DNA from: Gemmatimonadota bacterium
GTDB taxonomy: Bacteria; Gemmatimonadota; Gemmatimonadetes; Longimicrobiales; Gaopeijiaceae
Length of the DNA: 64,000 bases
Assembly (NCBI GenBank): GCA_030827315.1
Contig: JAURER010000010.1
Span: forward strand, 24,121-88,120
Direction: 5' to 3'
In this document: piece after piece, positions 33,371 to 43,271 of the stretch
Numbering within the stretch: position 1 is the first letter of the stretch
Layout of the letters: each line of letters starts with the position of its first letter
The notes under the pieces: model-generated
What the model was told of the DNA's origin: nothing
The model's input: the letters and a program-made list of their open reading frames with translations, nothing else
Database searches by the model: none
Made by a program: the position numbers and the translations under genes

Positions 33371-35317
33371 TTAGCGGGCGCCCGCGGGGAGCGCGAGCGC
33401 CACGAGCCGCCCCGAGGTGTTCCGGTCGCCGATGGCCACCACGATGAACTGACGGCCGTCGGCGAGATACGTCATGGGCGCCCCGCTCGTACCGGCGTCG
33501 AGCCTCGTCTCCCAGACGACGTCACCGGTGGTCTTGTCCCACGCCCGGAAGGCCTTTCCTCCCGCGAGGGGAAGGATCGACAGTGCGTCCTCCGTGCCCT
33601 CCCCGAGGAAGAGGAGCGTCCGGGTGAGCAGCGGCGCCGGGCGGCCCCGCTGACCGAGCCACGGAAGCTGCAGATCCGCGATGGCCGGGTGATCGCGGGG
33701 CCCGGGGCCGTTGGGGCGCATCCAGAGATGTTCGCCGGTGTTCATGTCGATCGCGGTGATGCGGCCGTACGGCGGCTTGAGCAGGGGAAGCCCGCCGGGC
33801 ATCGGGACCTCGCGGGGGAGGCCACGGATGTAGCGATGGTCGGAGCTGTCGGGCAGCGGCGGCGGGACGAGCGCCGTGACGTTGGGCGACGTGACCGAAG
33901 GCACGTACAGGACGCCGGTCTCCGGGTCCGCCGCGGCCCCGCCCCAATTTGCTCCACCGACCCATCCGGGCATGAGGATCGTGCCCTGCTTGCCGTCCAC
34001 GCCCTTCACCGTGGGCGGCGTGAACATCGGTCCGTACACGAAGTCCTCGAGGATCTCTTCCGCCTCCGCACGGAGCCCGGGGGTGAAGTCGATGAGGTCG
34101 TCTTCCGTGATCCCCTGGTGGTCGAACGGCAGCGGCCAGGTGGGGAAGGGCTGCGTCTCCGCGGCCACCTCGCCGGGTACCGGTGAGGGCGGGACCGGCC
34201 TCTCCTCGATGGGCCAGATGGGCGCTCCGGTCTCCCGGTCGAACGCGAAGACGAAGGCCTGCTTCGTGACCTGGGCGATCGCCTTGACGGGGCGCCCGTC
34301 GACGACGACGTCGATCACGTTCGGCGCCGCGGGCGGGTCGTAGTCCCAGATGCCGTGATGCACCATCTGGTAGTGCCAGATGCGCTCGCCGGTCTCGACG
34401 TCGACGGCCACCACGGACTCGCCGTAGAGGTTGTCGCCCGGCCGCGCGCCGCCGTACCAGTCGTTGGTCGTGGTCTTCGTCGGCAGGTAGACGTGACCCA
34501 GCTCCTCGTCGGCGCTCATCAGCGTCCAGACGTTCCCGTTGCCACTGTAGGCCCATGACGAATCCGCCCACGTCGCGACGGCCGGGTCGCCCGGCTCCGG
34601 AATCGGGTTGAAGCGCCAGCGGAGCTCGCCCGTCCGGACGTCGTACGCGCGCACGTACCCCGGAGGGGCCGTCGTCCAGTTCCGGTTGGGGACCATCGCC
34701 GTCGTCCCGACGATCACCACGTCACGCACCACGAGGGGCGCCGACGTCCACTCGTACGTCAGGACCCGCGGGTCGGGGTCATCCGCCAGGTCGACGGCGC
34801 CCCCGTCGCCGAAGGCGGGATCGGGGAGTCCGGTCCCGGCATCGATGGAGACGAGAAATCGTCCCGAGCCGAGAAGGATCCGCTCCCGGCTTCCGTCCGA
34901 CCAGTAGGCGACGCCCCGGTTCGCGCGGCCGGACGGCGTGTCGCGCAGCCCGGACGCGTACGGATCGTACCGCCAGATTTCCCGGCCCGTCGAGGGGTCG
35001 AGCGCCGCGGCCTGCCCGAGGTTCGTCGACGTGTAGAGCCGGTCGCCGATCTTGACGGGTGTCGCCTGGTAATTCGGGTTCACCGGCGCTCCCTCGTGCT
35101 CGCCGGTGAGCCGGTAGTCGGCCGACTCCCACGTCCAGGCGATCTCGAGTTCGCCCACGTTGCCCGCGTCGATCTGCGCGAGGGGAGAGTACTTCGTGGC
35201 GGCCAGGTCCCGGGCGTAGTGGGGCCAGTCGGCGCCGTCGTCGGTAGAGGACGGGCCGCAGCTTGCCGCCACGACGGCGGCCGTCACGAGTACGGGCAGG
35301 CTCCAGGGGCGATCCAT
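33371..35317 (-). CDS. PQQ-dependent dehydrogenase (quinoprotein), lipoprotein-like
   Basis: Lipobox AVVAASCGPSS; DWPHYARDLAATKYSPLAQIDAGNVGELEIAWTW; GRPVKAIAQVTKQAFVFAFDRETGAPIWPIEERPVP. Confidence 0.9.
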   Translation of the reverse strand: MDRPWSLPVLVTAAVVAASCGPSSTDDGADWPHYARDLAATKYSPLAQIDAGNVGELEIAWTWESADYRLTGEHEGAPVNPNYQATPVKIGDRLYTSTNLGQAAALDPSTGREIWRYDPYASGLRDTPSGRANRGVAYWSDGSRERILLGSGRFLVSIDAGTGLPDPAFGDGGAVDLADDPDPRVLTYEWTSAPLVVRDVVIVGTTAMVPNRNWTTAPPGYVRAYDVRTGELRWRFNPIPEPGDPAVATWADSSWAYSGNGNVWTLMSADEELGHVYLPTKTTTNDWYGGARPGDNLYGESVVAVDVETGERIWHYQMVHHGIWDYDPPAAPNVIDVVVDGRPVKAIAQVTKQAFVFAFDRETGAPIWPIEERPVPPSPVPGEVAAETQPFPTWPLPFDHQGITEDDLIDFTPGLRAEAEEILEDFVYGPMFTPPTVKGVDGKQGTILMPGWVGGANWGGAAADPETGVLYVPSVTSPNVTALVPPPLPDSSDHRYIRGLPREVPMPGGLPLLKPPYGRITAIDMNTGEHLWMRPNGPGPRDHPAIADLQLPWLGQRGRPAPLLTRTLLFLGEGTEDALSILPLAGGKAFRAWDKTTGDVVWETRLDAGTSGAPMTYLADGRQFIVVAIGDRNTSGRLVALALPAGAR

Positions 35318-35438
35318 GGTTTCTCCGGTTCGGGTCAGCCGCGCAACATGTCGCGGGGCAGCGGCGGACGGCAACGCCGTTGGGTACCTTGCACCCTCAG
35401 GCGTTGCTCGGTGGAAACACGAGGAGACGAGGAATACG

Positions 35439-38228
35439 ATGGACAGGATCACGCGGCGACCGGTGTCTCGACGGCTCGGCACCCTGGCGGCGCTGGCGGC
35501 CGGCGGGCTCCTGGCTGCGCAGACGGCGAGCGCGCAGCTCTCGACGCTCACCCCCGGGGATTACGGTCGATGGGAGCGCCTCGGCGCCTTCGAGCTCGAC
35601 CCCTCCGGTCGCTGGCTCGTCGCGGCGATCACCCGCATGGACGACACGTCCGAGCTCCGCCTCCGACGGTCCGACGGCGACGGCGACGTGCTCGTGATGG
35701 AGTTCGGTACGGCACCTGCCTTCGGCGCGGACGGGCGCTTCATGGCGTACCGGAAAGGCGTTCACCCCGAGGCGCGCGAAGCGGCCGACGAGCCAGTGGC
35801 CGATCGGCTGGGGCTCGTCGAGCTCGGGGCTTCGCGGGATACGGTGCTCTTCGACGTGACCGGCTTCGCCTTCCGCGACGACGGTCGGTGGCTCGCTGCG
35901 CACGCGGTCGCGCCCTCCGACTCGGTCGGCGGCGACCTGGTCGTCATGGACCCGGCGTCCGGAGCCCAGACCGTGATCGGCAACGTCTCCTCCTTCGCCT
36001 GGCAGGACGAGGGCTCACTGCTGGCGGCGACGCTGCGCACGGCGTGGGGCACGTCCAACGGTGTGGTCCTGTTCGACCCCGACGCGGGGACTTTGCGCAC
36101 GCTGGAATCGGGCGACGCGCAGTACGTCGCGCTCGCGTGGCGAGACGACTCGGCCCAGCTCGCCGTGATGCGGTCGTTCGAGAACGAGGACCGGCGTGAA
36201 GCCTCGCACGACGTGCTCGTGTGGAACGACGTGCGGGCGGGTGGCCCCACGGTCCTTGCCGCGCTGGAGCACCCGGCGCTGGGGCGGGACGTCCGCATCA
36301 CGCCCTTTTCCGGCATCTCGTTCTCCCAGGACGGGCGCACGCTCTTCGTTGGCGTGCGGCCATGGGAGCCCCGCCCGGAAGCCGGAGACGGGGACGATAC
36401 GGACGAGCTGGAGGCAGGCGAGGAGGACGACGCGGGGAATTCCGAGGCCTCGGACGACGTTGAGCCCGCCGACGTCCAGGTGTGGCACTGGAACGACGAC
36501 CAGGTCCTGCGCGCCCAGGAATACGGCGCGGGGCGCATCGCCCGGCAGACGATGCTCGCGGCCTGGCATTCCGACGACGGCCGCTTCGTCCTGCTGGGCG
36601 ACGACCTGGACGAGCCCGTGACGGTGGTCGCGGGTGGCGCGTGGGGCGTCGTCCCGGACTACGGCCCGTACCTGTTCGAGCGGCGCTTCGGTTCGCGCGC
36701 CGCCGACTGGTACAGGGTCGACGTCGCCACCGGTGCCCGCGCCCTGATCGGGGAGCGCCTCGACTTCGGTCTGACCTCGCACGCCGATCTCGCCGTCCTG
36801 ATGCTGTACCATGAAGACCGTTGGTCGTTCGTCGATCTCGCGACGCTCGACGCAACGGTCGTGGGCGAGGGTCGAAGCTTCACGCAGCCGCTGAAGGACT
36901 ACGACTACCCCGGTCCGCGTCCGTCGTGGGGCTTCGGCGCGTGGCTCGACGACGGCTCCGCGGCGCTCGTCTACGACCGCAACGACGTCTGGCGTGCCGA
37001 TGTCCGGACCGGAGCGCTGACACGGCTGACCGACGGGGCGGAAACGGGGCGGGAGTACCGCGTGACCGACCCGGAGGCCGAAGGCGGCTTCCGATCCGGC
37101 GTGGATCCGCTCCGGCCGGACGCGCCGGTCTGGTACGCCGTTCGTGACCTGACCACGAAGGCTTCGGGCTACGCGCGTGGCGTGAGCGCCGGTGGCGTCG
37201 AGGTTCTTCGGATGGAGGATGCGCGGGTGGCCGGGCTCGCGCGGGCCCGCGACGCCGATCGTTACGCCTTCCGGTCGGAACGCTGGGACGACTCGCCGGA
37301 CGTCTTCGTGTCCGGCGACGGGCTCCGCGACCCCCACCAGGTGACCGAGACCAACCCCTTCCAGTCGGACTTCGCCTGGGGGCGCACCGAGCTCCTCGAC
37401 TACACGACGGACGCCGGTCACGATCTCCAGGCGATCCTCGTCTATCCCGCTGGCTTCGAGGAGGGCCGCCGCTACCCGCTGATCCTCTATCAGTACGAGC
37501 GGCTCTCCGACGGGCTCCACGCATATGACCCGCCCAGCGAGAGGGACTATTACAGCTACCAGGTCTGGTCGCAGCAGGGGTACTTCGTGCTGATGCCCGA
37601 CATCGTCTACGAGCCGGGCCGACCCGGGCCGTCCGCCCTCGACGCCGTCGACCACGCCCTCGATGCCGCGGTCGCCACCGGGCACGTGGATCCGGAACGC
37701 ATGGGCCTGATCGGCCACTCCTGGGGGGGATACCAGGCCACCTACCTGCCGACACGGACCGACCGCTTCGCGGCGTCCGTGGCCGGTGCGGCCATCACGA
37801 ACTTCCTGAGCTTCATGGGCGCCGTGCACTGGAACGGCGGTCTCCCCGAGACCGGCCACTGGGAAACCGGCCAGGCGCGGATGGCCGCGCCGTACTGGGA
37901 CGACATGGAGGGACATCTCGAGAGCTCGCCGGCAAACTTCATCGCGGATCTGGAGACGCCGATGCTGCTCATGCACGGCGACGCCGACGGCGTGGTCGAC
38001 TTCTACCAGGGGCTCGAGTTCTACAACTACGCGCGCCGGGCCGGAAAGGAGGTCGTGCTCCTCGTCTACCCCGACGCCGATCACGGTCTCACGGAACGGA
38101 CGCAGCAGGTCGACTACCACCGGCGGATCCTCCAGTGGTTCGGGCACTGGCTGAAGGGTGAGCCCGCAGCGCCCTGGATCACCGAGGGAGAGAGCTGGGT
38201 CGAGCGGGAGCGAAGACGGGGCGGGTGA
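35439..38228 (+). CDS. S9 family (prolyl oligopeptidase-type) peptidase, exported
   Basis: Signal-like N-terminus to ASAQ; beta-propeller; catalytic MGLIGHSWGGYQATYLPTRTDRFAASVAG, HGDADGVVDFYQGLEFYN, DADHGLTE. Confidence 0.92.
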   Translation: MDRITRRPVSRRLGTLAALAAGGLLAAQTASAQLSTLTPGDYGRWERLGAFELDPSGRWLVAAITRMDDTSELRLRRSDGDGDVLVMEFGTAPAFGADGRFMAYRKGVHPEAREAADEPVADRLGLVELGASRDTVLFDVTGFAFRDDGRWLAAHAVAPSDSVGGDLVVMDPASGAQTVIGNVSSFAWQDEGSLLAATLRTAWGTSNGVVLFDPDAGTLRTLESGDAQYVALAWRDDSAQLAVMRSFENEDRREASHDVLVWNDVRAGGPTVLAALEHPALGRDVRITPFSGISFSQDGRTLFVGVRPWEPRPEAGDGDDTDELEAGEEDDAGNSEASDDVEPADVQVWHWNDDQVLRAQEYGAGRIARQTMLAAWHSDDGRFVLLGDDLDEPVTVVAGGAWGVVPDYGPYLFERRFGSRAADWYRVDVATGARALIGERLDFGLTSHADLAVLMLYHEDRWSFVDLATLDATVVGEGRSFTQPLKDYDYPGPRPSWGFGAWLDDGSAALVYDRNDVWRADVRTGALTRLTDGAETGREYRVTDPEAEGGFRSGVDPLRPDAPVWYAVRDLTTKASGYARGVSAGGVEVLRMEDARVAGLARARDADRYAFRSERWDDSPDVFVSGDGLRDPHQVTETNPFQSDFAWGRTELLDYTTDAGHDLQAILVYPAGFEEGRRYPLILYQYERLSDGLHAYDPPSERDYYSYQVWSQQGYFVLMPDIVYEPGRPGPSALDAVDHALDAAVATGHVDPERMGLIGHSWGGYQATYLPTRTDRFAASVAGAAITNFLSFMGAVHWNGGLPETGHWETGQARMAAPYWDDMEGHLESSPANFIADLETPMLLMHGDADGVVDFYQGLEFYNYARRAGKEVVLLVYPDADHGLTERTQQVDYHRRILQWFGHWLKGEPAAPWITEGESWVERERRRGG

Positions 38229-38372
38229 CCGCGCCGTGACCGGGCGCTTCCCGGCGCAACGCACGTCTTCGCCTTGCCGGCCGCGCCGCGTCCCCGCATC
38301 CTGACGCCTCCCGATCGGGTGGCCGCACGCTCGCCACCCCGCAGCAGCCCGCACGTGCCCCGGAGACGTATC

Positions 38373-40022
38373 ATGCGACGCACCGTCCTTGCCCTCGCGG
38401 CCCTCGCCGCGGGCCTCGCCCACGCTGTTCCTGCGCGCGCGCAGGCCGACCCGCGCCTCGACGCCCTCAAGGACGAGGCCCTTCGGATGGTCGAAGCCGA
38501 CGCGAAGCAGGTTCAGGAGATCGTCGACATGCTCTTCAGCTTCGGCGAGCTCGGCTTCCAGGAGTTCGAGACGCAGCGCTACCTGACGGGCCTGCTCGAG
38601 GACGCGGGCTTCGAGATCGAGCTCGGTGTGGCAGGCATGCCGAGCGCGTGGACCGCCCGCTGGTCCAACGGGACCGGGCGTCCGGTCATCGCGCTCGGGT
38701 CCGACGTCGACGGCATCCCGCAGTCCAACCAGAAGCCGGGCGTCGGCTATCGCGAGGCGATCCTCTCCATGGCTCCGGGCCACGGGGAGGGCCACAACTC
38801 CGGGCAGGCCGTGAACATCGTGGCCGCGCTCAACGTGAAGGAGCTGATGGAGCGCGAGAACATCGACGGCACGCTGCTCATCTGGCCGGGCATCGCGGAG
38901 GAGCAGCTTGGCTCCAAGGCGTTCTTCGTGCGCGACGGCGTGTTCGACGGGGTCGACGTGAACCTGTTCACGCACGTGAGCTCCAACTTCAACGTGTCGT
39001 GGGGACAGGGCGGCGGAAACGCGCTCGTCTCCGCGCAGTTCCGCTTCACGGGGGAGACGGCCCACTCCGCGGGCTCGCCGTGGCGGGGACGCTCGGCGCT
39101 CGACGCGGTGATGCTCATGGCCCAGGCCTGGGAGTTCAAGCGCGAGCACCTGCGCCCGCCGCAGCGCTCGCACTACATCATCGTCGACGGGGGCGACCAG
39201 CCGAACGTGGTGCCGCAGACGGCGACCATCTGGTTCTACTTCCGCGAGGTGGACTACGAGCACGTGGTGGAGATGTACGACGCGGCAAGGCTGATGGCGC
39301 AGGGTGCGGCGCTCATGACCGGGACGCAGATCGACACGATCATGACCGTGGGCTCCGCGTGGAGCCGTCACTTCAACAAGCCGGTCGCCGAGGTGACGTA
39401 CGGCAACGTTCAGCGGGTGGGGCTGCCCGACTGGACCGAGGACGACCACACTCTGGCCAACGGGCTCCAGCGCGAGCTCGGGCAAGAGGAGCGGGGCATG
39501 CCCACGGAAATCGACGAGCTCGAGGGCCCGGTCGACCTCTCACGGTCGCTGGGCGGCGGCTCCGACGACATCGGTGACGTCTCGTGGAACATGCCCACCG
39601 TCACGCTGCGCTTTCCGGCCAACATGCCGGGTGGGCCGGGACACAACTGGGCGAACGGGATCGCCATGGCGACGCCGATTGCCCACAAGGGCTCGCTCGC
39701 TGGCGCCAAGGTCCAGGCGCTGACCCTCCTCGACCTCTTCCTCGACGGCGAGACCGTCGACGCGGCCTGGGACTACTTCAACGACGTCCAGACGGCCGAG
39801 ACGACCTACACGCCGTTCATCACGCCGGACGACAGGCCCGCCATCTGGCTCAACGCCGACATCATGCAGCAGTGGCGCGAGCAGATGCGCCCGTTCTACT
39901 ACGATCCCGACCGGTACGACACGTACCTCGAGCAGCTCGGCATCGAGTATCCGACCGTGCGCACGCGGCCGGTCAGCGAGCAGGATCGTGACGGCGGCGC
40001 CCATCCGGGTGGTGGCGCGTGA
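38373..40022 (+). CDS. Exported M20 (AbgB-like) amidohydrolase, copy A
   Basis: Signal to ARAQ; FSFGELGFQEFETQRYLTGLLEDAGFEIELGVAGMPSAWTARW; GHGEGHNSGQAVNIVAA; GETAHSAGSPWRGRSALDAVMLM. Confidence 0.92.
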   Translation: MRRTVLALAALAAGLAHAVPARAQADPRLDALKDEALRMVEADAKQVQEIVDMLFSFGELGFQEFETQRYLTGLLEDAGFEIELGVAGMPSAWTARWSNGTGRPVIALGSDVDGIPQSNQKPGVGYREAILSMAPGHGEGHNSGQAVNIVAALNVKELMERENIDGTLLIWPGIAEEQLGSKAFFVRDGVFDGVDVNLFTHVSSNFNVSWGQGGGNALVSAQFRFTGETAHSAGSPWRGRSALDAVMLMAQAWEFKREHLRPPQRSHYIIVDGGDQPNVVPQTATIWFYFREVDYEHVVEMYDAARLMAQGAALMTGTQIDTIMTVGSAWSRHFNKPVAEVTYGNVQRVGLPDWTEDDHTLANGLQRELGQEERGMPTEIDELEGPVDLSRSLGGGSDDIGDVSWNMPTVTLRFPANMPGGPGHNWANGIAMATPIAHKGSLAGAKVQALTLLDLFLDGETVDAAWDYFNDVQTAETTYTPFITPDDRPAIWLNADIMQQWREQMRPFYYDPDRYDTYLEQLGIEYPTVRTRPVSEQDRDGGAHPGGGA

Positions 40023-41416
40023 GACCCTCCCGCCGCCGGGCGGCCGCGGTCGCGGTCGCCGTCTTCGCCCTCACGGCCGCTCCCGCGGCGGGCCAGAACT
40101 GGGACCGGGCGCGGGACGAGGCGGTCGAGATCCTGCGGAGCATGATCCGCATCGACTCCAGCGATCCGGCCAACGGTGGAGAGACGAAGGTCGTGGAGTA
40201 CGTCCGCGACCTGTTGGCCGCGGAAGGGATCGAGTCGCGCATCTACGAGATGGAGCCCGGGCGCGGCAACCTCGTGGCCCGGATCCGGGGTAACGGCTCG
40301 AAGAGGCCCATCCTTCTGATGGGGCACATCGACGTCGTGGGCGTGGAGCCCGACCTGTGGTCGGTCGACGCCTTCGAGGGAATCGTCAAGGACGGCTACG
40401 TCTGGGGGCGCGGCGCCCAGGACGACAAGGGGATGTCCGCCGTCGCGCTGCAGGTCTTCATCATGATCAAGCGCTCCGGCGTGGAGCTCGACCGGGACGT
40501 CATCTACATGGCGAACGCGGGAGAGGAGGGCAGTCCGCGCGTCGGCATCGAGTACATGATCCGCGAGCACTTCGACGAGATCGACGCCGAGTTCGCGCTC
40601 AACGAGGGGGGCTCCACGACGGTCCAGGGCGGGCGGCACGTCGTAGGTGTCGCCACCACCGAGAAGGTGGGGCGCGGCATGCAGCTCGTGGCGCGCGGAA
40701 CGTCCGGGCACGGCTCCCGGCCGAGGCCGGACAACCCGATCGTCCACCTCGGCGCGGCCGTGGGCAAGCTCGGTACCTGGCAGCCGCCCATGCGGCTCAA
40801 CGACACGACGCGCGAGTGGTTCCGGCGCATGGCCGAGGTTCTTCCGCCCGAGCACGCCTTTCTCTACCGGAACGTCGAGGATCCCGACCTCACCGAGATG
40901 ATCCAGGAGAAGCTGCGGCTTACGGACTTCACCGCCAATTCGACGCTCAGGACCTCGATCTCCCCGAACATCATCGAGGGAGGTTTCCGCAGCAACGTGA
41001 TCCCCGGCGACGCGACGGCGCGCCTCGACATCCGTGCGCTCCCCGACGAGGATGTCGCCTGGCTCGTCTCCGAAATCGAGCGGGTCATCGACGATCCGCT
41101 CGTCGAGGTCATCCCGCCCAGCGGGCCCGGCCGGCCGGTGAGCCCGCCCATGCCCATGGACTCCGAGATGTTCCGGGCGCTCGAGAACGCCCAGAAGGCG
41201 GTGTTCCCGGGTGGTGTCACGGTCCCCGTCATGCTCACCGGCGCGACGGACTCCGCCCAGCTGCGGGCGGCCGGGGTGCTCACGTACGGGATCGGTTCGG
41301 TGATGGGGGACGAGGGAGCCCTCGCGCACGGCAACGACGAGCGCGTCTCGGTGGAGGGTGTCGGGCAGTTCGTGCGCTTCCTCCACCACGTGGTCATCGA
41401 GGTCGCCGGCTCCTGA
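40019..41416 (+). CDS. Exported M20/M25/M40 family metallo-hydrolase
   Basis: Signal to AAGQN; LRSMIRIDSSDPANGGETKVVEYVRDLLAAEGIES; LLMGHIDVVGVEPDLWSVDAFEG; WGRGAQDDKGMSA. GTGA overlap with the upstream gene. Confidence 0.93.
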   Translation: MRPSRRRAAAVAVAVFALTAAPAAGQNWDRARDEAVEILRSMIRIDSSDPANGGETKVVEYVRDLLAAEGIESRIYEMEPGRGNLVARIRGNGSKRPILLMGHIDVVGVEPDLWSVDAFEGIVKDGYVWGRGAQDDKGMSAVALQVFIMIKRSGVELDRDVIYMANAGEEGSPRVGIEYMIREHFDEIDAEFALNEGGSTTVQGGRHVVGVATTEKVGRGMQLVARGTSGHGSRPRPDNPIVHLGAAVGKLGTWQPPMRLNDTTREWFRRMAEVLPPEHAFLYRNVEDPDLTEMIQEKLRLTDFTANSTLRTSISPNIIEGGFRSNVIPGDATARLDIRALPDEDVAWLVSEIERVIDDPLVEVIPPSGPGRPVSPPMPMDSEMFRALENAQKAVFPGGVTVPVMLTGATDSAQLRAAGVLTYGIGSVMGDEGALAHGNDERVSVEGVGQFVRFLHHVVIEVAGS

Positions 41417-41469
41417 GGGACGGAAGGTTCGCTTCGGGGCTCGAGGCGCGGCGCCGCCACCCCGAGCTG

Positions 41470-42132
41470 ATGGACGATCCGGGACTCGACTCCGCCCGGC
41501 ACGTCCATGCCCTGGTCGCGCTGCGGGCCGTCAACGCGGTCTCGCTGGCCGGGGTACGCGTATGGCGCGAGGTGTCGAACCTCGAAAAGACGCTCGGGCG
41601 TTCCGTGCGCGTACTCGACCTCGCGTGCGGGGGCGGAGACGTCCTCCACGACGTCGCCCGGCGCGCCCGTGGGGCACGCACGCAGGTCGAACTCCACGGA
41701 TGCGACGTGAGTCCGGTGGCGCTCGCTGAGGCCCGGCGGCGTGCGCCCGCGGGCTCGTCCATGCGCTTCTTCGAGCTCGACGTCCTGCGCGAAGACATCC
41801 CGGAAGGATACGACCTCGTCACTTCGTCTCTCTTCCTGCATCATCTCGACCGCGCCGAGGTCGTCTCGCTCCTGCGCCGCACGGCCGCCGCCGCCGGGTC
41901 CGGGATCCTCGTGCAGGATCTGCGTCGGACGAGGCTCGGTTACGTGTTCGCGTGGGTGGGGCTCCACACGCTGACGACGTCGGAGATCGCGCGCCACGAC
42001 GGACTCCTTTCCGTGCGCGCTTCCTTCACGATTCCGGAGATGACGGCCATCGTGCGCGAGGCAGGGCTTGGGGGTGCCACCGTGCGGGCCGTCTGGCCTC
42101 AGAGGTTCGCGCTCCGGTGGGTGCGTCCGTGA
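41470..42132 (+). CDS. Class I SAM-dependent methyltransferase (true start probably upstream, possibly CTG at 41413)
   Basis: VRVLDLACGGGDVLHDVARRARGARTQVELHGCDVSPVALAEARRR; DLVTSSLFLHHLDRAEVVSLLRRT. Confidence 0.88.
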   Translation: MDDPGLDSARHVHALVALRAVNAVSLAGVRVWREVSNLEKTLGRSVRVLDLACGGGDVLHDVARRARGARTQVELHGCDVSPVALAEARRRAPAGSSMRFFELDVLREDIPEGYDLVTSSLFLHHLDRAEVVSLLRRTAAAAGSGILVQDLRRTRLGYVFAWVGLHTLTTSEIARHDGLLSVRASFTIPEMTAIVREAGLGGATVRAVWPQRFALRWVRP

Positions 42133-43271
42133 GCGACCTGGACTTCGACGTGGTGGTCGCGGGCGCCGGCCCGGCGGGTAGCCTCGCGGCGCGCGGACTG
42201 GCCCGTCGGGGGGCGAAGGTCCTGCTCGCCGACCGAAGCTCCTTCCCGCGGTGGAAGGTGTGCGGTGCCTGTCTCGGTCCCGGCGCGAGCGCGGCACTCG
42301 AAGCCACCGGCCTCTCCGCGATTCCCCGGATCCTTGAGGCCGTTCCGCTCGCACACCTCACGCTCGTCTCCGGAGGACGGCAGGCGAGGGTGGCCCTCCG
42401 CGGCAATCGGGCGCTCTCGAGGGAGTCGCTCGACGCCGCGCTCGTGGAGGCCGCGGTGGCGGCGGGGGTGGAGTTCCGCGCGGGGTGCCGGGTGTCGCTC
42501 GCCGAGCCCGTCGGGGGAGGCGGCCTGGAGGTGGTGCTCCGGGGAGCGTGGGACGGGAGCGTCCGCGTGGGCGCGCTCGTGGACGCGACGGGGCTGGCCG
42601 GCGGGCTGTGTGGTCCGCCGCCCGACGTGTCGGTGCGGTCGAGGGTCGGACTGGGCGCCGTCTTCGAGGGCGCGCCTCCCGATCTCAGGGCGGGGGACCT
42701 CCGCATGGTGGTGGCGCCCTCCGGGTACGCGGGATTCGTCCGTGACGAGCGAGATCGACTGACGGTGGCGGCCGCGGTGGATGCGCCGGCGCTTCACGGT
42801 CGCTCCCCGGCCGACGTCGTGACGGACATTCTTCGAGCGTCGAGCGCGTCCGGCGGTGCCGCGGCGGCGGGGGCCTTCGACCTTTCGTCGCCTCTGCACG
42901 GGTGGAAGGGAACGCCGCTGCTCACCCGGCGGAGGTCCCCTCCCGCGCGGCCGGGCATCTTCCGCGTCGGAGACGCCGCGGGATACGTAGAGCCCTTCAC
43001 CGGCGAGGGCATGGGGTGGGCGATGGGATCCGGTCTGGCCGTCGTCCCATTCGTCGAGTCGTGGCTCGTGGGGCGAGCCGACGCCGGCCGGGCCTGGGTC
43101 CGGGCTTACGAGGCGCAGGCGGCTGCAGCCCAGCGCTTCTGTCGGGCCGTCTCCTGGGCACTGCGGCGTCCGTCCCTCGTGGACACCTCCGTCCGTCTGC
43201 TGCGCCGCCGTCCGTCGCTCGCCGCCCCCTTCGTTGCGGCGGGCTCCGTCCCCTCCCACGGCTTCTCATGA
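42129..43271 (+). CDS. FAD-dependent oxidoreductase (geranylgeranyl reductase/halogenase-like flavoprotein)
   Basis: FDVVVAGAGPAGSLAARGLARRGAKVLLADRSSFPRWKVCGACLGPG; FRVGDAAGYVEPFTGEGMGWAMGSG. Confidence 0.9.
   Translation: MSDLDFDVVVAGAGPAGSLAARGLARRGAKVLLADRSSFPRWKVCGACLGPGASAALEATGLSAIPRILEAVPLAHLTLVSGGRQARVALRGNRALSRESLDAALVEAAVAAGVEFRAGCRVSLAEPVGGGGLEVVLRGAWDGSVRVGALVDATGLAGGLCGPPPDVSVRSRVGLGAVFEGAPPDLRAGDLRMVVAPSGYAGFVRDERDRLTVAAAVDAPALHGRSPADVVTDILRASSASGGAAAAGAFDLSSPLHGWKGTPLLTRRRSPPARPGIFRVGDAAGYVEPFTGEGMGWAMGSGLAVVPFVESWLVGRADAGRAWVRAYEAQAAAAQRFCRAVSWALRRPSLVDTSVRLLRRRPSLAAPFVAAGSVPSHGFS

Noticed and set aside
36015-39485. 1156-aa minus-strand ORF opposite the S9 peptidase and M20 copy A
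   Set aside because: Low-complexity Arg/Val/Gly/His-rich shadow frame spanning two convincing plus-strand genes.
40357-41412. 5' part of the 591-aa ORF in the methyltransferase frame
   Set aside because: Out-of-frame shadow of the M20 gene 40019-41416; only the 3' part is the methyltransferase.
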